In this document: positions 9,332-17,934 of the stretch, piece by piece | How positions within the stretch are numbered: the stretch's first letter is position 1 | Layout: each line of letters opens with the position of its first letter | DNA from: Pseudobdellovibrio sp. | Lineage (GTDB): Bacteria; Bdellovibrionota; Bdellovibrionia; Bdellovibrionales; Bdellovibrionaceae | Assembly (NCBI GenBank): GCA_023701385.1 | Contig: JAMPXC010000005.1 | Coordinates: 42,747 to 106,746, forward strand | Direction of reading: 5' to 3' | DNA: 64,000 nucleotides | The notes under the pieces: model-generated | What the model was told of the DNA's origin: nothing | Database searches by the model: none | What the model saw: the letters and a program-made list of their open reading frames with translations, nothing else | Made by a program: the position numbers and the translations under genes

Positions 9332-9967
9332 ATGAAATCAATTATCGGTTCATTAGTATTAATGATCGGTTTAACAGCTAATGCAGGTCTTTTAACAGTT
9401 TCTGGCGGAGCCAAAAAAATCGAAGGCGTTACCTTAAACCAAACAGCTCAAGTAACTGGTTCTGATGTTAACATGACATTAGTTGGTGCTGGTTTACGCG
9501 CTAAAACAGTATTATTCGTTCCAGCTAAAGTTTACGTTGCAGAATTATTCACTAACGATGCAGCTAAATACTCTCGCGATAACAACGCTTTAAAATCTTT
9601 AGAAGCGTCTTCTGTTACTGCAATCCGTTTAACTTTCTTACGTGGTGTTGACGCTCCTACAGTAGCTTCTTCTTACCGTGAAGCTTTAGTAGCTAACAAC
9701 GTTAACTTAAAAGACCAAGCTATCTCTCAATTCTTAGCAAACGTTGAAAAAGGTGGCGATGCTTCTCAAGGTAAATCTTTTGTTATGCTTTTAGTATTAA
9801 CTAAAGAAGGTGGCACAAAATTATACTACGAAGATACAAAAGACCAAGTTTCTGTAGTTGATGGCCCACGCGCTTTACAACAACAAATCCTTTCTATCTG
9901 GTTAGGCGCTTCAGCTGATTCTGGTTTAGAAAAACTTAAAAAATCTTTATTACAACCAGTTTACTAA
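9332..9967 (+). CDS. Secreted chalcone-isomerase-like protein
   Basis: 211 aa. The signal peptide is MKSIIGSLVLMIGLTANA. The mature part contains the chalcone-isomerase-like signature: EGVTLNQTAQV, LVGAGLRAKTVLFVPAKVYVAELF and FLRGVDAPTVASSYREAL. Bacterial members of this fold are usually fatty-acid-binding-like periplasmic proteins with no flavonoid role, so enzymatic activity should not be assumed. Leu codons are almost all TTA or CTT and the Shine-Dalgarno AAGGAG is strong, which together suggest high expression. The lipoprotein gene follows 27 bp later. Confidence 0.75.
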   Translation: MKSIIGSLVLMIGLTANAGLLTVSGGAKKIEGVTLNQTAQVTGSDVNMTLVGAGLRAKTVLFVPAKVYVAELFTNDAAKYSRDNNALKSLEASSVTAIRLTFLRGVDAPTVASSYREALVANNVNLKDQAISQFLANVEKGGDASQGKSFVMLLVLTKEGGTKLYYEDTKDQVSVVDGPRALQQQILSIWLGASADSGLEKLKKSLLQPVY

Positions 9968-9994
9968 TCTCGAACGTCTAAAAGGGTGTATTAG

Positions 9995-10894
9995 ATGAAA
10001 CAATTATTATTAGTATTAACAATCGCAGTTGGTTTTTCTAGCTGCGGTAAATTAAAAACGGTATTAGATAAAGCTGAAACTATTCCGGATAAAATGGATA
10101 ACTTAAATACAGGTATGGGCGAAACGAACGCTTCAGTTCGTTTGCAAAAACTTGGTATTTTCGAAGGTATGGTTTTAGACCAAGATAACTACGAAATGTT
10201 AGCTCCGTTCCCAGCTGATTTAATGACGGGTGGTAAATTCTTAGGTGAAGCTTTAACAACTGAAGAAGCTTTAATGTGGGTTTTCAAATCGATTAAAAAA
10301 ATCAACACTTACGATATCAACTCTAATCCGTTATTAGATGCTCAAGATGCGAAAGTTCAAGCTAAGTTTGACCACGATAAGTTAGGTCTTTACATGGCTG
10401 TAACAATTGTATCTGGTTACTTACGTGACAGCGTTATCGATGATATCGTTCAGCGTATTTACACATCTGATCGTTTTACTGAGACAGGTTTACAAATCTT
10501 AGCTTTACGCGCAAAATTCTACAGCGACGTCATGTTAGGTGGTTCTCTTTATACAGAGAAATTCGCCACTTTAGGACACGTTAAAGAAGCGATCGATTAC
10601 AATTCTAAAATCGAACGTATCGCGCGTTTACCATACCCACAAGCTATCAAAGTAGATATCGTTGGTATGTTAACTCCTGAAATGAATGAAGCTATGTCTG
10701 TGCAATTTGATCCAGCTATCGTGAATGCGAACTGGTCAAAAATTAAAACATTAGGTGAAGCTGGTTTTGAAGTTAAGCCTTTATCAGGCAACAACACGGC
10801 TGACCAAGCTGAAGCAAAAAGACAAAGAGACGTATTTAATTCTTACATCTCTTTCTTAAACGGCAAAATCCAACAAGCTCAAAGCTTAAACTAG
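9995..10894 (+). CDS. Lipoprotein, function unknown
   Basis: 299 aa. The N-terminus MKQLLLVLTIAVGFSSCGKL has a lipobox (FSSC) and Gly at +2. The mature protein opens with a low-complexity helical stretch (KTVLDKAETIPDKMDNLNTGM) that could be a coiled coil, then a helical domain without a family I recognise. It uses the same strongly biased Leu TTA codon choice as the upstream gene and lies 27 bp after it. A perfect bidirectional terminator stands just after the stop, so the two genes form a transcription unit. Confidence 0.75.
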   Translation: MKQLLLVLTIAVGFSSCGKLKTVLDKAETIPDKMDNLNTGMGETNASVRLQKLGIFEGMVLDQDNYEMLAPFPADLMTGGKFLGEALTTEEALMWVFKSIKKINTYDINSNPLLDAQDAKVQAKFDHDKLGLYMAVTIVSGYLRDSVIDDIVQRIYTSDRFTETGLQILALRAKFYSDVMLGGSLYTEKFATLGHVKEAIDYNSKIERIARLPYPQAIKVDIVGMLTPEMNEAMSVQFDPAIVNANWSKIKTLGEAGFEVKPLSGNNTADQAEAKRQRDVFNSYISFLNGKIQQAQSLN

Positions 10895-10916
10895 TTTTAA
10901 ATTTTGAAGTTTAGTA

Positions 10917-10950
10917 AAAACCCACACTTTTCAATCGAGGTGTGGGTTTT
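10917..10950. terminator. Bidirectional intrinsic terminator
   Basis: Perfect 11-bp stem (AAAACCCACAC with GTGTGGGTTTT) and a 12-nt loop. Both strands run into T-rich tracts (ATTTTTTT on +, TTTTTACT on -). It ends the + lipoprotein unit and overlaps the stop codon of the converging - gene. Confidence 0.85.
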
Positions 10951-11395
10951 ATTTTTTTGCCGATATTCTCCTGCGCTTTTCTATTCCATCGGGCTTTAGT
11001 GGAAGCTCAAAACGGAGCCGAAGAGCTTCGCTATGAGCTGCAAATCCACAATCATAAAAATAAAAGTACCAACTTCCGTTACCTGGTGAATTGTTCTCAA
11101 CCTGATCAGCCTTCACTGTCTCTTGAAAGATTTGCTCCAATCCATCGAGCATTTCTCTTTCATCTTGTCGAACTGCCAATGCGGCTGCCAACTTTTTTGC
11201 GGCATCAAATCGGAGCCAATCCCACTCCGGATCTTCAAGAATTTTAATTAAGTCTTTCGCCCTCTCTTCAAGGCTTGCATTTTTGAGGAAGTCAGTTTGT
11301 CGTTTTTGACGTTGCAAATCTATTCTACTCATAACGTAAGTTAATATTCCTATAAGCAGAGTAAATAAAAAAATGATTAATAGTGAAATGTTCAT
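10949..11395 (-). CDS. Small single-pass membrane protein, function unknown
   Basis: 148 aa. One N-terminal transmembrane helix (ISLLIIFLFTLLIGILTYVM) is followed by a charged cytoplasmic-type domain (DLQRQKRQTDFLKNASLEERAKDLIK) that is probably helical. A Gly/Tyr/Phe-rich patch (GNGSWYFYFYD) precedes a basic tail (EKRRRISAKK). The Shine-Dalgarno GGGGAAGG supports the ATG at 11395. No family recognised. The stop codon lies inside the arm of the bidirectional terminator. Confidence 0.6.
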   Translation of the reverse strand: MNISLLIIFLFTLLIGILTYVMSRIDLQRQKRQTDFLKNASLEERAKDLIKILEDPEWDWLRFDAAKKLAAALAVRQDEREMLDGLEQIFQETVKADQVENNSPGNGSWYFYFYDCGFAAHSEALRLRFELPLKPDGIEKRRRISAKK

Positions 11396-11448
11396 GCCTT
11401 CCCCAAACTATCATAGGGATAAATGAAGGGTCTAGAAGGGGATAAAGT

Positions 11449-12606
11449 CTAAAACAAATACCCATCAAGCCAGATATTTTTACTTAATTTAGCTTTTAAC
11501 GGCGCAATACCGGCATCTATGGCATCAGGGGTTCTAATCTCGTAAAGCGCGTAAGGTGATTCGCTGTGAATCGTTCCAATCGGCGGGCGGTGCGTGTACA
11601 TCGACTGTTCGTAAGGATAAATTAAGAATTCGTTTTGCTTTGACTGGTTGTAAGTAAACTTCACCATCGATTGAAACACTTCAGGGTGTTCAAAGAACAA
11701 GAAATGTAAAAATTGAAAGTTAAGGGTCTGGTCTTTTTGGGTGCGTGAAAACGGACGTGTCAATTTTCTGCCGACACCGAAAAATGAAGCAAACTTTAAA
11801 AACTGGCGAAAGTTATCTGATTGCTGGTTATATTCTTGAGGAAAGTATTCTTGTAAGAGTGAAGAACTTAACGGGTAACAAACGCCGACGATATTATCTT
11901 TCGCATCGCGGGCTACTACGAAGTTTTTAAATGAGTAAATTAAAGAGTCTTGAATGTATTTTTCAAGGTCTTCGGTCATAGCTGTTGGAACTAAATCTAA
12001 AGTTTGCAGTTTTTCACTCAAATAGCGGATGAATTTTTTGTGATCCTGTTTTTCTAAAAAGCCAACTTTAATAAAAGGGTTAACTTTAAATAATAAAGGA
12101 TAAAACCCGTGAATCGAAACTAAGTTAAACTTACGGATTAATTCATACAGCGGTTTGTTCGATCTTTTTTGTTTGGTGCGAATGAAAGCGTTAATCGCCT
12201 GCATGCTTTCCATGTTGATCGATGTGATAAAGTGATCGACTTTTTCAGTGGCGATTAATTTTTGTAACTGCGGTAAAAAATGGCGTGACCAATTTAAAAC
12301 GGCCTTACGTTGGTGCGATACACGTAAATCACAGGCATAAGCTGTTTTTAAAACTTCTTTTTCAGTTTTCATATCCTGAAGTAAGAAGCTGGCTGTGCCT
12401 AGAATCTGGTTATTTTGAAAAGCATTGGTTTCTTCTAAAATATAATTGTGAAACTTCTGCTGAAGGCGTCTATATAACGAGAAAAAATCAATTTCACGTC
12501 TGATTTTAACATCTAAAAGCGCTTGAGTCGGGATTTCGTAAAAGAATTGCCCCAATTTTTCAGAGTCAGCCGGCGTAGATTCGCGAAGAACTATTTTTTC
12601 TTCCAC
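11449..12606 (-). CDS. GNAT-like N-acetyltransferase family protein
   Basis: 385 aa. It opens IVLRESTPADSEKLGQFF, the usual first strand and helix of a GNAT domain. AYACDLRVSHQRKAVLNWSRHFLPQL around residues 90-115 resembles the acetyl-CoA-binding V/LxVxxxxRxxGxG region, with the glycines poorly conserved. The C-terminal 200 residues look like a second divergent GNAT-like half. The acceptor substrate is unknown. The start overlaps the end of the cobalamin adenosyltransferase gene by 16 bp, so the two are likely co-transcribed. Confidence 0.55.
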   Translation of the reverse strand: MEEKIVLRESTPADSEKLGQFFYEIPTQALLDVKIRREIDFFSLYRRLQQKFHNYILEETNAFQNNQILGTASFLLQDMKTEKEVLKTAYACDLRVSHQRKAVLNWSRHFLPQLQKLIATEKVDHFITSINMESMQAINAFIRTKQKRSNKPLYELIRKFNLVSIHGFYPLLFKVNPFIKVGFLEKQDHKKFIRYLSEKLQTLDLVPTAMTEDLEKYIQDSLIYSFKNFVVARDAKDNIVGVCYPLSSSLLQEYFPQEYNQQSDNFRQFLKFASFFGVGRKLTRPFSRTQKDQTLNFQFLHFLFFEHPEVFQSMVKFTYNQSKQNEFLIYPYEQSMYTHRPPIGTIHSESPYALYEIRTPDAIDAGIAPLKAKLSKNIWLDGYLF

Positions 12607-13160
12607 AAGATTTCCTGCGTGTTGGTACGATGGTTAACAAAACGGGCTGCGGTAAAAAGAAAATCACTTAAACGGTTTAAATAAATTAAAACAGGTTCAT
12701 AGTGTGACTCTTGCATCGCGATTTCAGAGGACCTGCGCTCGCAACGACGGCAAAGTGTGCGCGCCACATGAAAGTGCGAGCTAAAAACATGACCTGTGGG
12801 CAGAATGAAATTTTTTAAAGGTTCAAGTTCTGCAGTCATCGCATCGATCATTTTTTCTAATTGTGGAGTCGCTTCAGAATCTAATTGCGGAAGTTTTTTG
12901 AAAACTTCGGCATCAGCTGTAGCAAGTAAGCTTCCGATCACGAACATATTGTTTTGAATATCAAAAAGTAAACGGCGTAATGAAGTGTTGCTTAGGTTCA
13001 ACTGTTCATTGTTTTCAAGCAGACTATAAATCAAACCAAGATAAGAGTTTAGTTCGTCAGCAGTGCCGTAAGCTTCAACACGAGGGTTGAATTTTTCGAC
13101 GCAACTGCCATCAACGAGCCTGGTTGTTCCTTTATCTCCGGTTTTCGTATATATTTTCAT
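12591..13160 (-). CDS. ATP:cob(I)alamin adenosyltransferase, PduO type
   Basis: 189 aa, full length for the family. The N-terminus KIYTKTGDKGTTRLVDG is the ATP-binding loop. VEAYGTADELNSYLG and FILPTGHVFSSHFHVARTLCRRCERR carry the conserved Arg/Asp/Glu residues, and YLNRLSDFLFTAARF closes the helical bundle. It transfers the adenosyl group of ATP to cob(I)alamin, making adenosylcobalamin in the cytoplasm. No B12-dependent enzyme is visible in the window, so its client lies elsewhere. Confidence 0.9.
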   Translation of the reverse strand: MKIYTKTGDKGTTRLVDGSCVEKFNPRVEAYGTADELNSYLGLIYSLLENNEQLNLSNTSLRRLLFDIQNNMFVIGSLLATADAEVFKKLPQLDSEATPQLEKMIDAMTAELEPLKNFILPTGHVFSSHFHVARTLCRRCERRSSEIAMQESHYEPVLIYLNRLSDFLFTAARFVNHRTNTQEILWKKK

Positions 13161-13216
13161 ATATTAATTAGCTAATGTCTTTTAGAGTTAGTCAAGTTTA
13201 GGGGTGTATAGAAATC

Positions 13217-14029
13217 ATGTCAGAGCCGGTTATTCCATTTTTTGTAACAATGCCACATTCAGGAGAGAAAGTTCCTGAAGAGTGTACGTGGTTACATAAT
13301 CTTGATGAGAAAATTTTAATGTGCGATGTGGACCGCTACATTGATGTGATTTACGAACCCTCTCTTAAAAAACTTCAAGTGCCTTACCATAAGACGGAAT
13401 GGCACAGATACGCAGTGGATTTAAACCGTATTCCACAAGATATTGATTGCGATTCAGTGATCGGCAGTGAAAACAAATCGGGCTCGAATAGCCGTGGTTA
13501 CCACTGGGTTGTCACAACTTTGAACTATCCTTTAATGCAAAGCCCCATCACCAAAGATCTGCATAATAAGTTAACTGACCTTATATATACACCTTTTCAC
13601 GATGGCGTGAAAAAGCTGTACGCTGATTTTAAGAAGAAGGGTTTTGAACACGTTTTTCATTTAGATGCGCACTCAATGCCTTCTTTAGGTACAAATCAAC
13701 ATAAAGACCCAGGTCAATATCGTGCTGATATTGTAATCAGTGATAACCTGGGAGTGAGCTGTGATAGCCGTTATAAGGATTTAGTGATTGAAGCTTACAA
13801 AAGCGTGGGCTTTTCAATCAGCTACAATTGGCCGTATATGGGTGGCCGTGTGACACAACAATATGGTCAACCTGAAGTGGGTCAGCAGGCTCTGCAAGTA
13901 GAGCTTAATCGTGCCTTATATATGGACGAAGTGACTAAAAAAATAAAACCAGATTATGTTGTTGTCCAAGAGCAAATACTCAAGGCACTTGAGATCGTAA
14001 AAAGAGAACTTCCCAATTTGAAAATCTAA
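13217..14029 (+). CDS. N-formylglutamate amidohydrolase family protein
   Basis: 270 aa. FFVTMPHSGEKVPEE at the N-terminus and HVFHLDAHSMPS near residue 155 are the zinc-site motifs of the family, and GRVTQQYGQPEVGQQALQVELNR near the C-terminus is also typical. Family members hydrolyse N-formyl-L-glutamate in histidine degradation, but no hut genes are near, so another N-formyl or N-acyl amino acid is possible. Divergent from the cobalamin gene, and only 18 bp before the ccsB gene. Confidence 0.8.
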   Translation: MSEPVIPFFVTMPHSGEKVPEECTWLHNLDEKILMCDVDRYIDVIYEPSLKKLQVPYHKTEWHRYAVDLNRIPQDIDCDSVIGSENKSGSNSRGYHWVVTTLNYPLMQSPITKDLHNKLTDLIYTPFHDGVKKLYADFKKKGFEHVFHLDAHSMPSLGTNQHKDPGQYRADIVISDNLGVSCDSRYKDLVIEAYKSVGFSISYNWPYMGGRVTQQYGQPEVGQQALQVELNRALYMDEVTKKIKPDYVVVQEQILKALEIVKRELPNLKI

Positions 14030-14047
14030 GAGTACGTTTTCTACGTT

Positions 14048-15454
14048 ATGCGATTTAAAAACCCTTTGGTGCAGAAGTTCTGGAAATTTTCTACATCATT
14101 TCAATTAGGTATCCCTGTTCTTGTGGCTCTCACGATTTTAATCATGTGGGGCACTATCGTAGAATCTCAATATGACGCTTTCGCTGCAGAAAAGTTAGTT
14201 TACCGTAGTTGGATGATGTATTTGACCATGGGCTTGTTGGTTTACAATCTGGCGATTGTGGTAGTCGATCGAATGCCTTGGAAGAGCCGGCATATTCCTT
14301 TCATCTTAGTTCATGCGGGAATTATTTTAATCGTCGTTGGCGGCTATGTGACGCAAAAATATGGGCTTGATGGCTCAATGATGCTTCCGATTAATGGTAA
14401 AAATAATTATGTGCAAGTAGCGCAAACCGATGTCGTTGTTTACGCTACATTTGATGGTGATCGTTACACTAAAGTTTTTGAAAACGAAGTGGATTTTTTC
14501 TTAAATCCACCGACTGAAGATAAACCGTTTAAGGTGAATTTAGGCGATGCTGAAATCACGGTTAAAAAATATCTTAAATACGCACGCGTAAGTAAAAAAC
14601 TAAAAAAATCAACAGATGCCAATGCAGGAGCATCAGTTAAGTTCCAATTGCAAAATGCGAACGTTCAACAGGTTGAAACTTTAACTCAAAATTCAAAAAC
14701 CAAAACAGCCGATGTGAATTTTGGCCCGTTAAAAGTAGTTCTTGGCCATGATGTTAAAGAAAAAGGCCGTAAAGACCGCTCAACGAATGAAATTTACTTC
14801 AATGCTAAAAATGAAACTGAAATCAATTACGAACTTTACCGTAAAGAAGAAATGAAATCGTTTAAATCAGGTAGCATCAAAATCGGAGATATAATTTCTA
14901 CGGGATGGATGGGGTTGGAACTTCGTTTGTTAGATTATCTTCCACAGGCCACTGAAGAGTGGGATGCTGTTGAAGTTGGTCGCCCAACGCCATTAACTAG
15001 CCCTGCCTTATTGATCCAGTTCGGTGATAAAACGCAGTGGACTTTATTAAATGATGTCATCAAGCTTTTTGGCGATAATGAAGCTTTTTTATTCAGTTTT
15101 CAGAACCGCCGCATGGATATCGGGTTTCCGGTTGTTTTGAAAAAATTTGAAATGACCCATTATGATGGAACACAAAAAGCCAAAACTTATTCTAGCGCGG
15201 TTGAAATTGTTCCACCCAACGGAAATGCTCCTGTCTCTGGTTTGATTGCGATGAATGAGCCGTTGAAGTACGCGGGCTACACATTCTATCAAGCTAGTTT
15301 TAATCAAGATGAAAAAACCGGTGAGCCTACGGCTTCAGTTTTATCGGTTAATCTTGATCCAGGTCGTTGGATTAAATATTTAGGTTCGTTAGTTTTATCA
15401 CTGGGCATTGTTTGGCTATTTGTCCAAACCCGCCGAAGAAAGACAGCACAATGA
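14048..15454 (+). CDS. ccsB: System II cytochrome c biogenesis protein CcsB/ResB
   Basis: 468 aa. Three N-terminal transmembrane helices (about residues 15-35, 55-75, 80-100) are followed by a large periplasmic domain and one C-terminal helix (WIKYLGSLVLSLGIVWLFV), which is the ResB topology. With CcsA it forms the haem export and ligation complex that attaches haem to CXXCH motifs in the periplasm. Its TGA overlaps the ATG of ccsA (ATGA at 15451). It lies directly upstream of the act operon, which encodes two c-type cytochromes that would need it. Confidence 0.85.
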   Translation: MRFKNPLVQKFWKFSTSFQLGIPVLVALTILIMWGTIVESQYDAFAAEKLVYRSWMMYLTMGLLVYNLAIVVVDRMPWKSRHIPFILVHAGIILIVVGGYVTQKYGLDGSMMLPINGKNNYVQVAQTDVVVYATFDGDRYTKVFENEVDFFLNPPTEDKPFKVNLGDAEITVKKYLKYARVSKKLKKSTDANAGASVKFQLQNANVQQVETLTQNSKTKTADVNFGPLKVVLGHDVKEKGRKDRSTNEIYFNAKNETEINYELYRKEEMKSFKSGSIKIGDIISTGWMGLELRLLDYLPQATEEWDAVEVGRPTPLTSPALLIQFGDKTQWTLLNDVIKLFGDNEAFLFSFQNRRMDIGFPVVLKKFEMTHYDGTQKAKTYSSAVEIVPPNGNAPVSGLIAMNEPLKYAGYTFYQASFNQDEKTGEPTASVLSVNLDPGRWIKYLGSLVLSLGIVWLFVQTRRRKTAQ

Positions 15455-17106
15455 TTCGTTTAATTTTTGCAATACTGGTAACATTACAAATTTCTTTATT
15501 TTCGCAAATCGCGAAAGCTGAACCCAAGTTAGGTGAGGCGATCAGATATATGCCGGTTCAAGACGGCGGACGTATCAAACCTTACGATACTTTTGCTAAA
15601 GAAGTATTAGAAGTTGTTTACGGAAAACAAAACTACAAAACGGAATCAGGTGAGTCAGCTCCGGCTTACTTGATCGTATTAACTTGGATGTTGTCGCCAG
15701 ATAGCTGGGTGAATCGTCCACTTTTTGAAGTGAATCATTTAGATGTGAAAAATAAATTAGGTTTACCTAAAGACCGGAAATATTTTTCAAATAGCGAGCT
15801 TTTTACAACGGATAAGTTTCAAAACTTAATGCAGGAATTAGCTGATAAACGCCAAAGCCAAGAGAAATTAACACCGTACTTTCAAGCGTTACAGCGTTTA
15901 CAAAACCAAATGATTTATTTTCGCGAATTAGCGGGTGGTCGTTTACTTAAAATTATGCCAAGCCCAGATTCTGAAACTTGGTTGTCGGTGGCTGAAATTC
16001 CTGAAGCACAACAAGGTTTATTCGTGAATATCAGTCAAAGTGTTGCGGCTTACTTAGGTGCGCTTGCTGAGCATAAAGACGTTGAAAGCGCCAAAGCCAC
16101 TTTAGATAAAGCAGTGATTGATTTTCAAAAAAGTGTAGAACAAGTAGCTCCACAAAAATATGCTGAAGCTCACAAAGTGGGAACGGAAGTTTTATACAAT
16201 GATTTACATCCGTTTCGTTGGACTTACGTTCTTTACATTCTAGCTTCGATCATTTTACTTTTTATCTGGATTAAAAACTTACAATCAGGCATGGGTCTTG
16301 TGTGGGCAATCACTTTAGCTGGGTTTTTCATTCACATTTTAGGCTTTGTCTTCAGAGTTTATTTAGCGGAACGTCCGCCAGTAACTAATATGTATGAAAC
16401 TGTCGTTTGGGTTTCATGGGGTGTGATGTTGTTCTCGATGATTTTAGAGAAGATCTATAAATACAGAATCTTTTTATTAGCAGGATTGCTTGTAGGTTTT
16501 GTGTGTATGGTTATTGCCGATACGGCACCGGCCGTGCTTGATCCAAGTATTCAGCCGTTAGAAGCGGTTTTACGCAGTAGTTACTGGTTAATCGTACACG
16601 TGATGACGATCACGATTTCTTACGCTGCTTTTGCCTTGGCTTTTGGCTTAGGAGACATTGGGCTTATTTATTATGCAATTGATAAAGACAAACATGCTGA
16701 AAAAATCAAGCAAATCACAACGGGTGTTTATCGTGCGATGCAAATTGGTGTGGCATTTTTGGCTCCGGGAATTATCTTAGGGGGAGTCTGGGCTGATGCC
16801 TCGTGGGGCCGTTTCTGGGGTTGGGACCCGAAAGAGACGTGGGCTTTGATTGCACTCTTGGGTTACATAATAATTCTTCACACGCGTTTAGTGAACTGGA
16901 TTCAAAACTTCGGAATGCTGGTTTCGGCGGTGTTAACGTTCAATTTAGTAATTATGGCGTGGTACGGAGTGAATTTCGTGCTTGGAGCGGGGCTTCATTC
17001 GTACGGTTTTGGTGCTGGTGGCGTTGAGTACGTTTCGATTTTTGTACTTTTACATTTCATTTTCGTTGGCTATGTTTTCAGCGTAAAGAAACTCGCAAAA
17101 GTTTAA
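15451..17106 (+). CDS. ccsA: System II cytochrome c biogenesis protein CcsA/ResC
   Basis: 551 aa from the ATG at 15451. The track start at 15412 is 13 codons too early, because this ATG overlaps the ccsB stop and opens a signal peptide (MIRLIFAILVTLQISLFSQIAKA). After about 220 periplasmic residues come roughly eight membrane helices. The haem-handling tryptophan motif is WGRFWGWDPKETW, and conserved His residues are seen at VHVMTIT and in GLHSYGFG. It acts with CcsB as cytochrome c synthetase. The long N-terminal periplasmic domain is larger than in minimal CcsA proteins. A strong terminator follows. Confidence 0.9.
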   Translation: MIRLIFAILVTLQISLFSQIAKAEPKLGEAIRYMPVQDGGRIKPYDTFAKEVLEVVYGKQNYKTESGESAPAYLIVLTWMLSPDSWVNRPLFEVNHLDVKNKLGLPKDRKYFSNSELFTTDKFQNLMQELADKRQSQEKLTPYFQALQRLQNQMIYFRELAGGRLLKIMPSPDSETWLSVAEIPEAQQGLFVNISQSVAAYLGALAEHKDVESAKATLDKAVIDFQKSVEQVAPQKYAEAHKVGTEVLYNDLHPFRWTYVLYILASIILLFIWIKNLQSGMGLVWAITLAGFFIHILGFVFRVYLAERPPVTNMYETVVWVSWGVMLFSMILEKIYKYRIFLLAGLLVGFVCMVIADTAPAVLDPSIQPLEAVLRSSYWLIVHVMTITISYAAFALAFGLGDIGLIYYAIDKDKHAEKIKQITTGVYRAMQIGVAFLAPGIILGGVWADASWGRFWGWDPKETWALIALLGYIIILHTRLVNWIQNFGMLVSAVLTFNLVIMAWYGVNFVLGAGLHSYGFGAGGVEYVSIFVLLHFIFVGYVFSVKKLAKV

Positions 17107-17128
17107 AAAAATTAAGTCCAACAAATTT

Positions 17129-17160
17129 TAAAAAGCGAAGTCGCGTGACTTCGCTTTTTA
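17129..17160 (+). terminator. Intrinsic terminator after ccsBA
   Basis: Perfect 14-bp stem (TAAAAAGCGAAGTC with GACTTCGCTTTTTA) with a 4-nt loop (GCGT) and a T-rich 3' arm. It separates ccsBA from the act operon, so the latter needs its own promoter. Confidence 0.9.
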
Positions 17161-17286
17161 ATTTTGGTGAAAATGAAAATCTCTCTCAAAAAAACGATGC
17201 CTTTTAGTCACACTGCTTATGCTTAATCGTGAAGCACGCAACACCTTGATTTCCCTCAGGGATTTTCAATTGCTATTCAAAATCTG

Positions 17287-17315
17287 GTGACAAATGCTCT
17301 GCATTGCATTTTAAT
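17287..17315 (+). promoter_or_regulatory. Probable sigma70-type promoter of the act operon
   Basis: -35 GTGACA (17287-17292), 17-bp spacer, -10 TTTAAT (17310-17315), predicting a start near 17322. A Shine-Dalgarno (AAAGAAAGG) lies about 9 nt before the ATG at 17341. The spacer contains AATGC-TCT-GCATT, a small palindrome that could bind a regulator. The upstream terminator makes a promoter here necessary. Confidence 0.5.
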
Positions 17316-17340
17316 TAACTTCAAAGAAAGGCAATTGTTT

Positions 17341-17925
17341 ATGCTTATGAAAATCCGCACCACTGTAAGTGCCACGGCTATGCTTGTGCTTACGGTATTT
17401 TTTCTTTCAAGTTGTTTGTTCCAAAATCCAGATGGCGGCGAGCGCACTGGAATCGGCTACAACAAAGGCTATGCGCCAGATCAACCCATCGCATTCAGCC
17501 ATGAACTTCACGTTGGTACACACAAGATCCAGTGTCAGTACTGCCACAACCAAGTTGAGCGTTCGAAATCTTCGAACATTCCATCTTTAGCAACTTGTAT
17601 GAACTGTCACCAACAGGTTGCAGGTAAACCAGGTGAAGAAGCTGTTGCTGGTCACAAGAACACAGACGAAATTAAAAAACTTCGTGATGCGTACAATGAC
17701 GGTAAATCAATTGAGTGGGTTCGCGTTCACATGTTGCCTGACCACGTTCAATTCAATCACCAAGCGCACGTTACAAAAGGCGTAAGCTGCCAAACTTGCC
17801 ACGGTGAAATCGAAAAAATGCCTAAAGTTACTCAGTATTCAGATTTGTCAATGGGCTGGTGTGTGAACTGTCACCGTCAACCAGAAAACAAAGCTTCTCT
17901 TAACTGTACAACGTGCCATCAATAG
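17341..17925 (+). CDS. actA: ActA: pentahaem cytochrome c subunit of alternative complex III
   Basis: 194 aa from the ATG at 17341. The track start (17287 GTG) falls on the promoter -35 and lacks a ribosome site. A lipobox (LSSC) ends the signal peptide, so the subunit is lipid-anchored in the periplasm. Five CXXCH haem sites are visible: CQYCH, CMNCH, CQTCH, CVNCH and CTTCH, the last three residues from the C-terminus. In the ACIII complex it passes electrons from quinol oxidation to a cytochrome or oxidase. First gene of actABCDEF. Confidence 0.95.
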   Translation: MLMKIRTTVSATAMLVLTVFFLSSCLFQNPDGGERTGIGYNKGYAPDQPIAFSHELHVGTHKIQCQYCHNQVERSKSSNIPSLATCMNCHQQVAGKPGEEAVAGHKNTDEIKKLRDAYNDGKSIEWVRVHMLPDHVQFNHQAHVTKGVSCQTCHGEIEKMPKVTQYSDLSMGWCVNCHRQPENKASLNCTTCHQ

Positions 17926-17934
17926 GAAACGACG

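Noticed and set aside
10942-11247. 101-aa + strand ORF overlapping the small membrane protein gene
   Set aside because: Starts inside the terminator region, has no ribosome site, and the opposite-strand gene has a good start and a clear transmembrane helix.
17287-17340. Upstream extension of actA in the ORF track
   Set aside because: The GTG coincides with a promoter -35 and lacks a ribosome site; the ATG at 17341 opens a proper lipoprotein signal.
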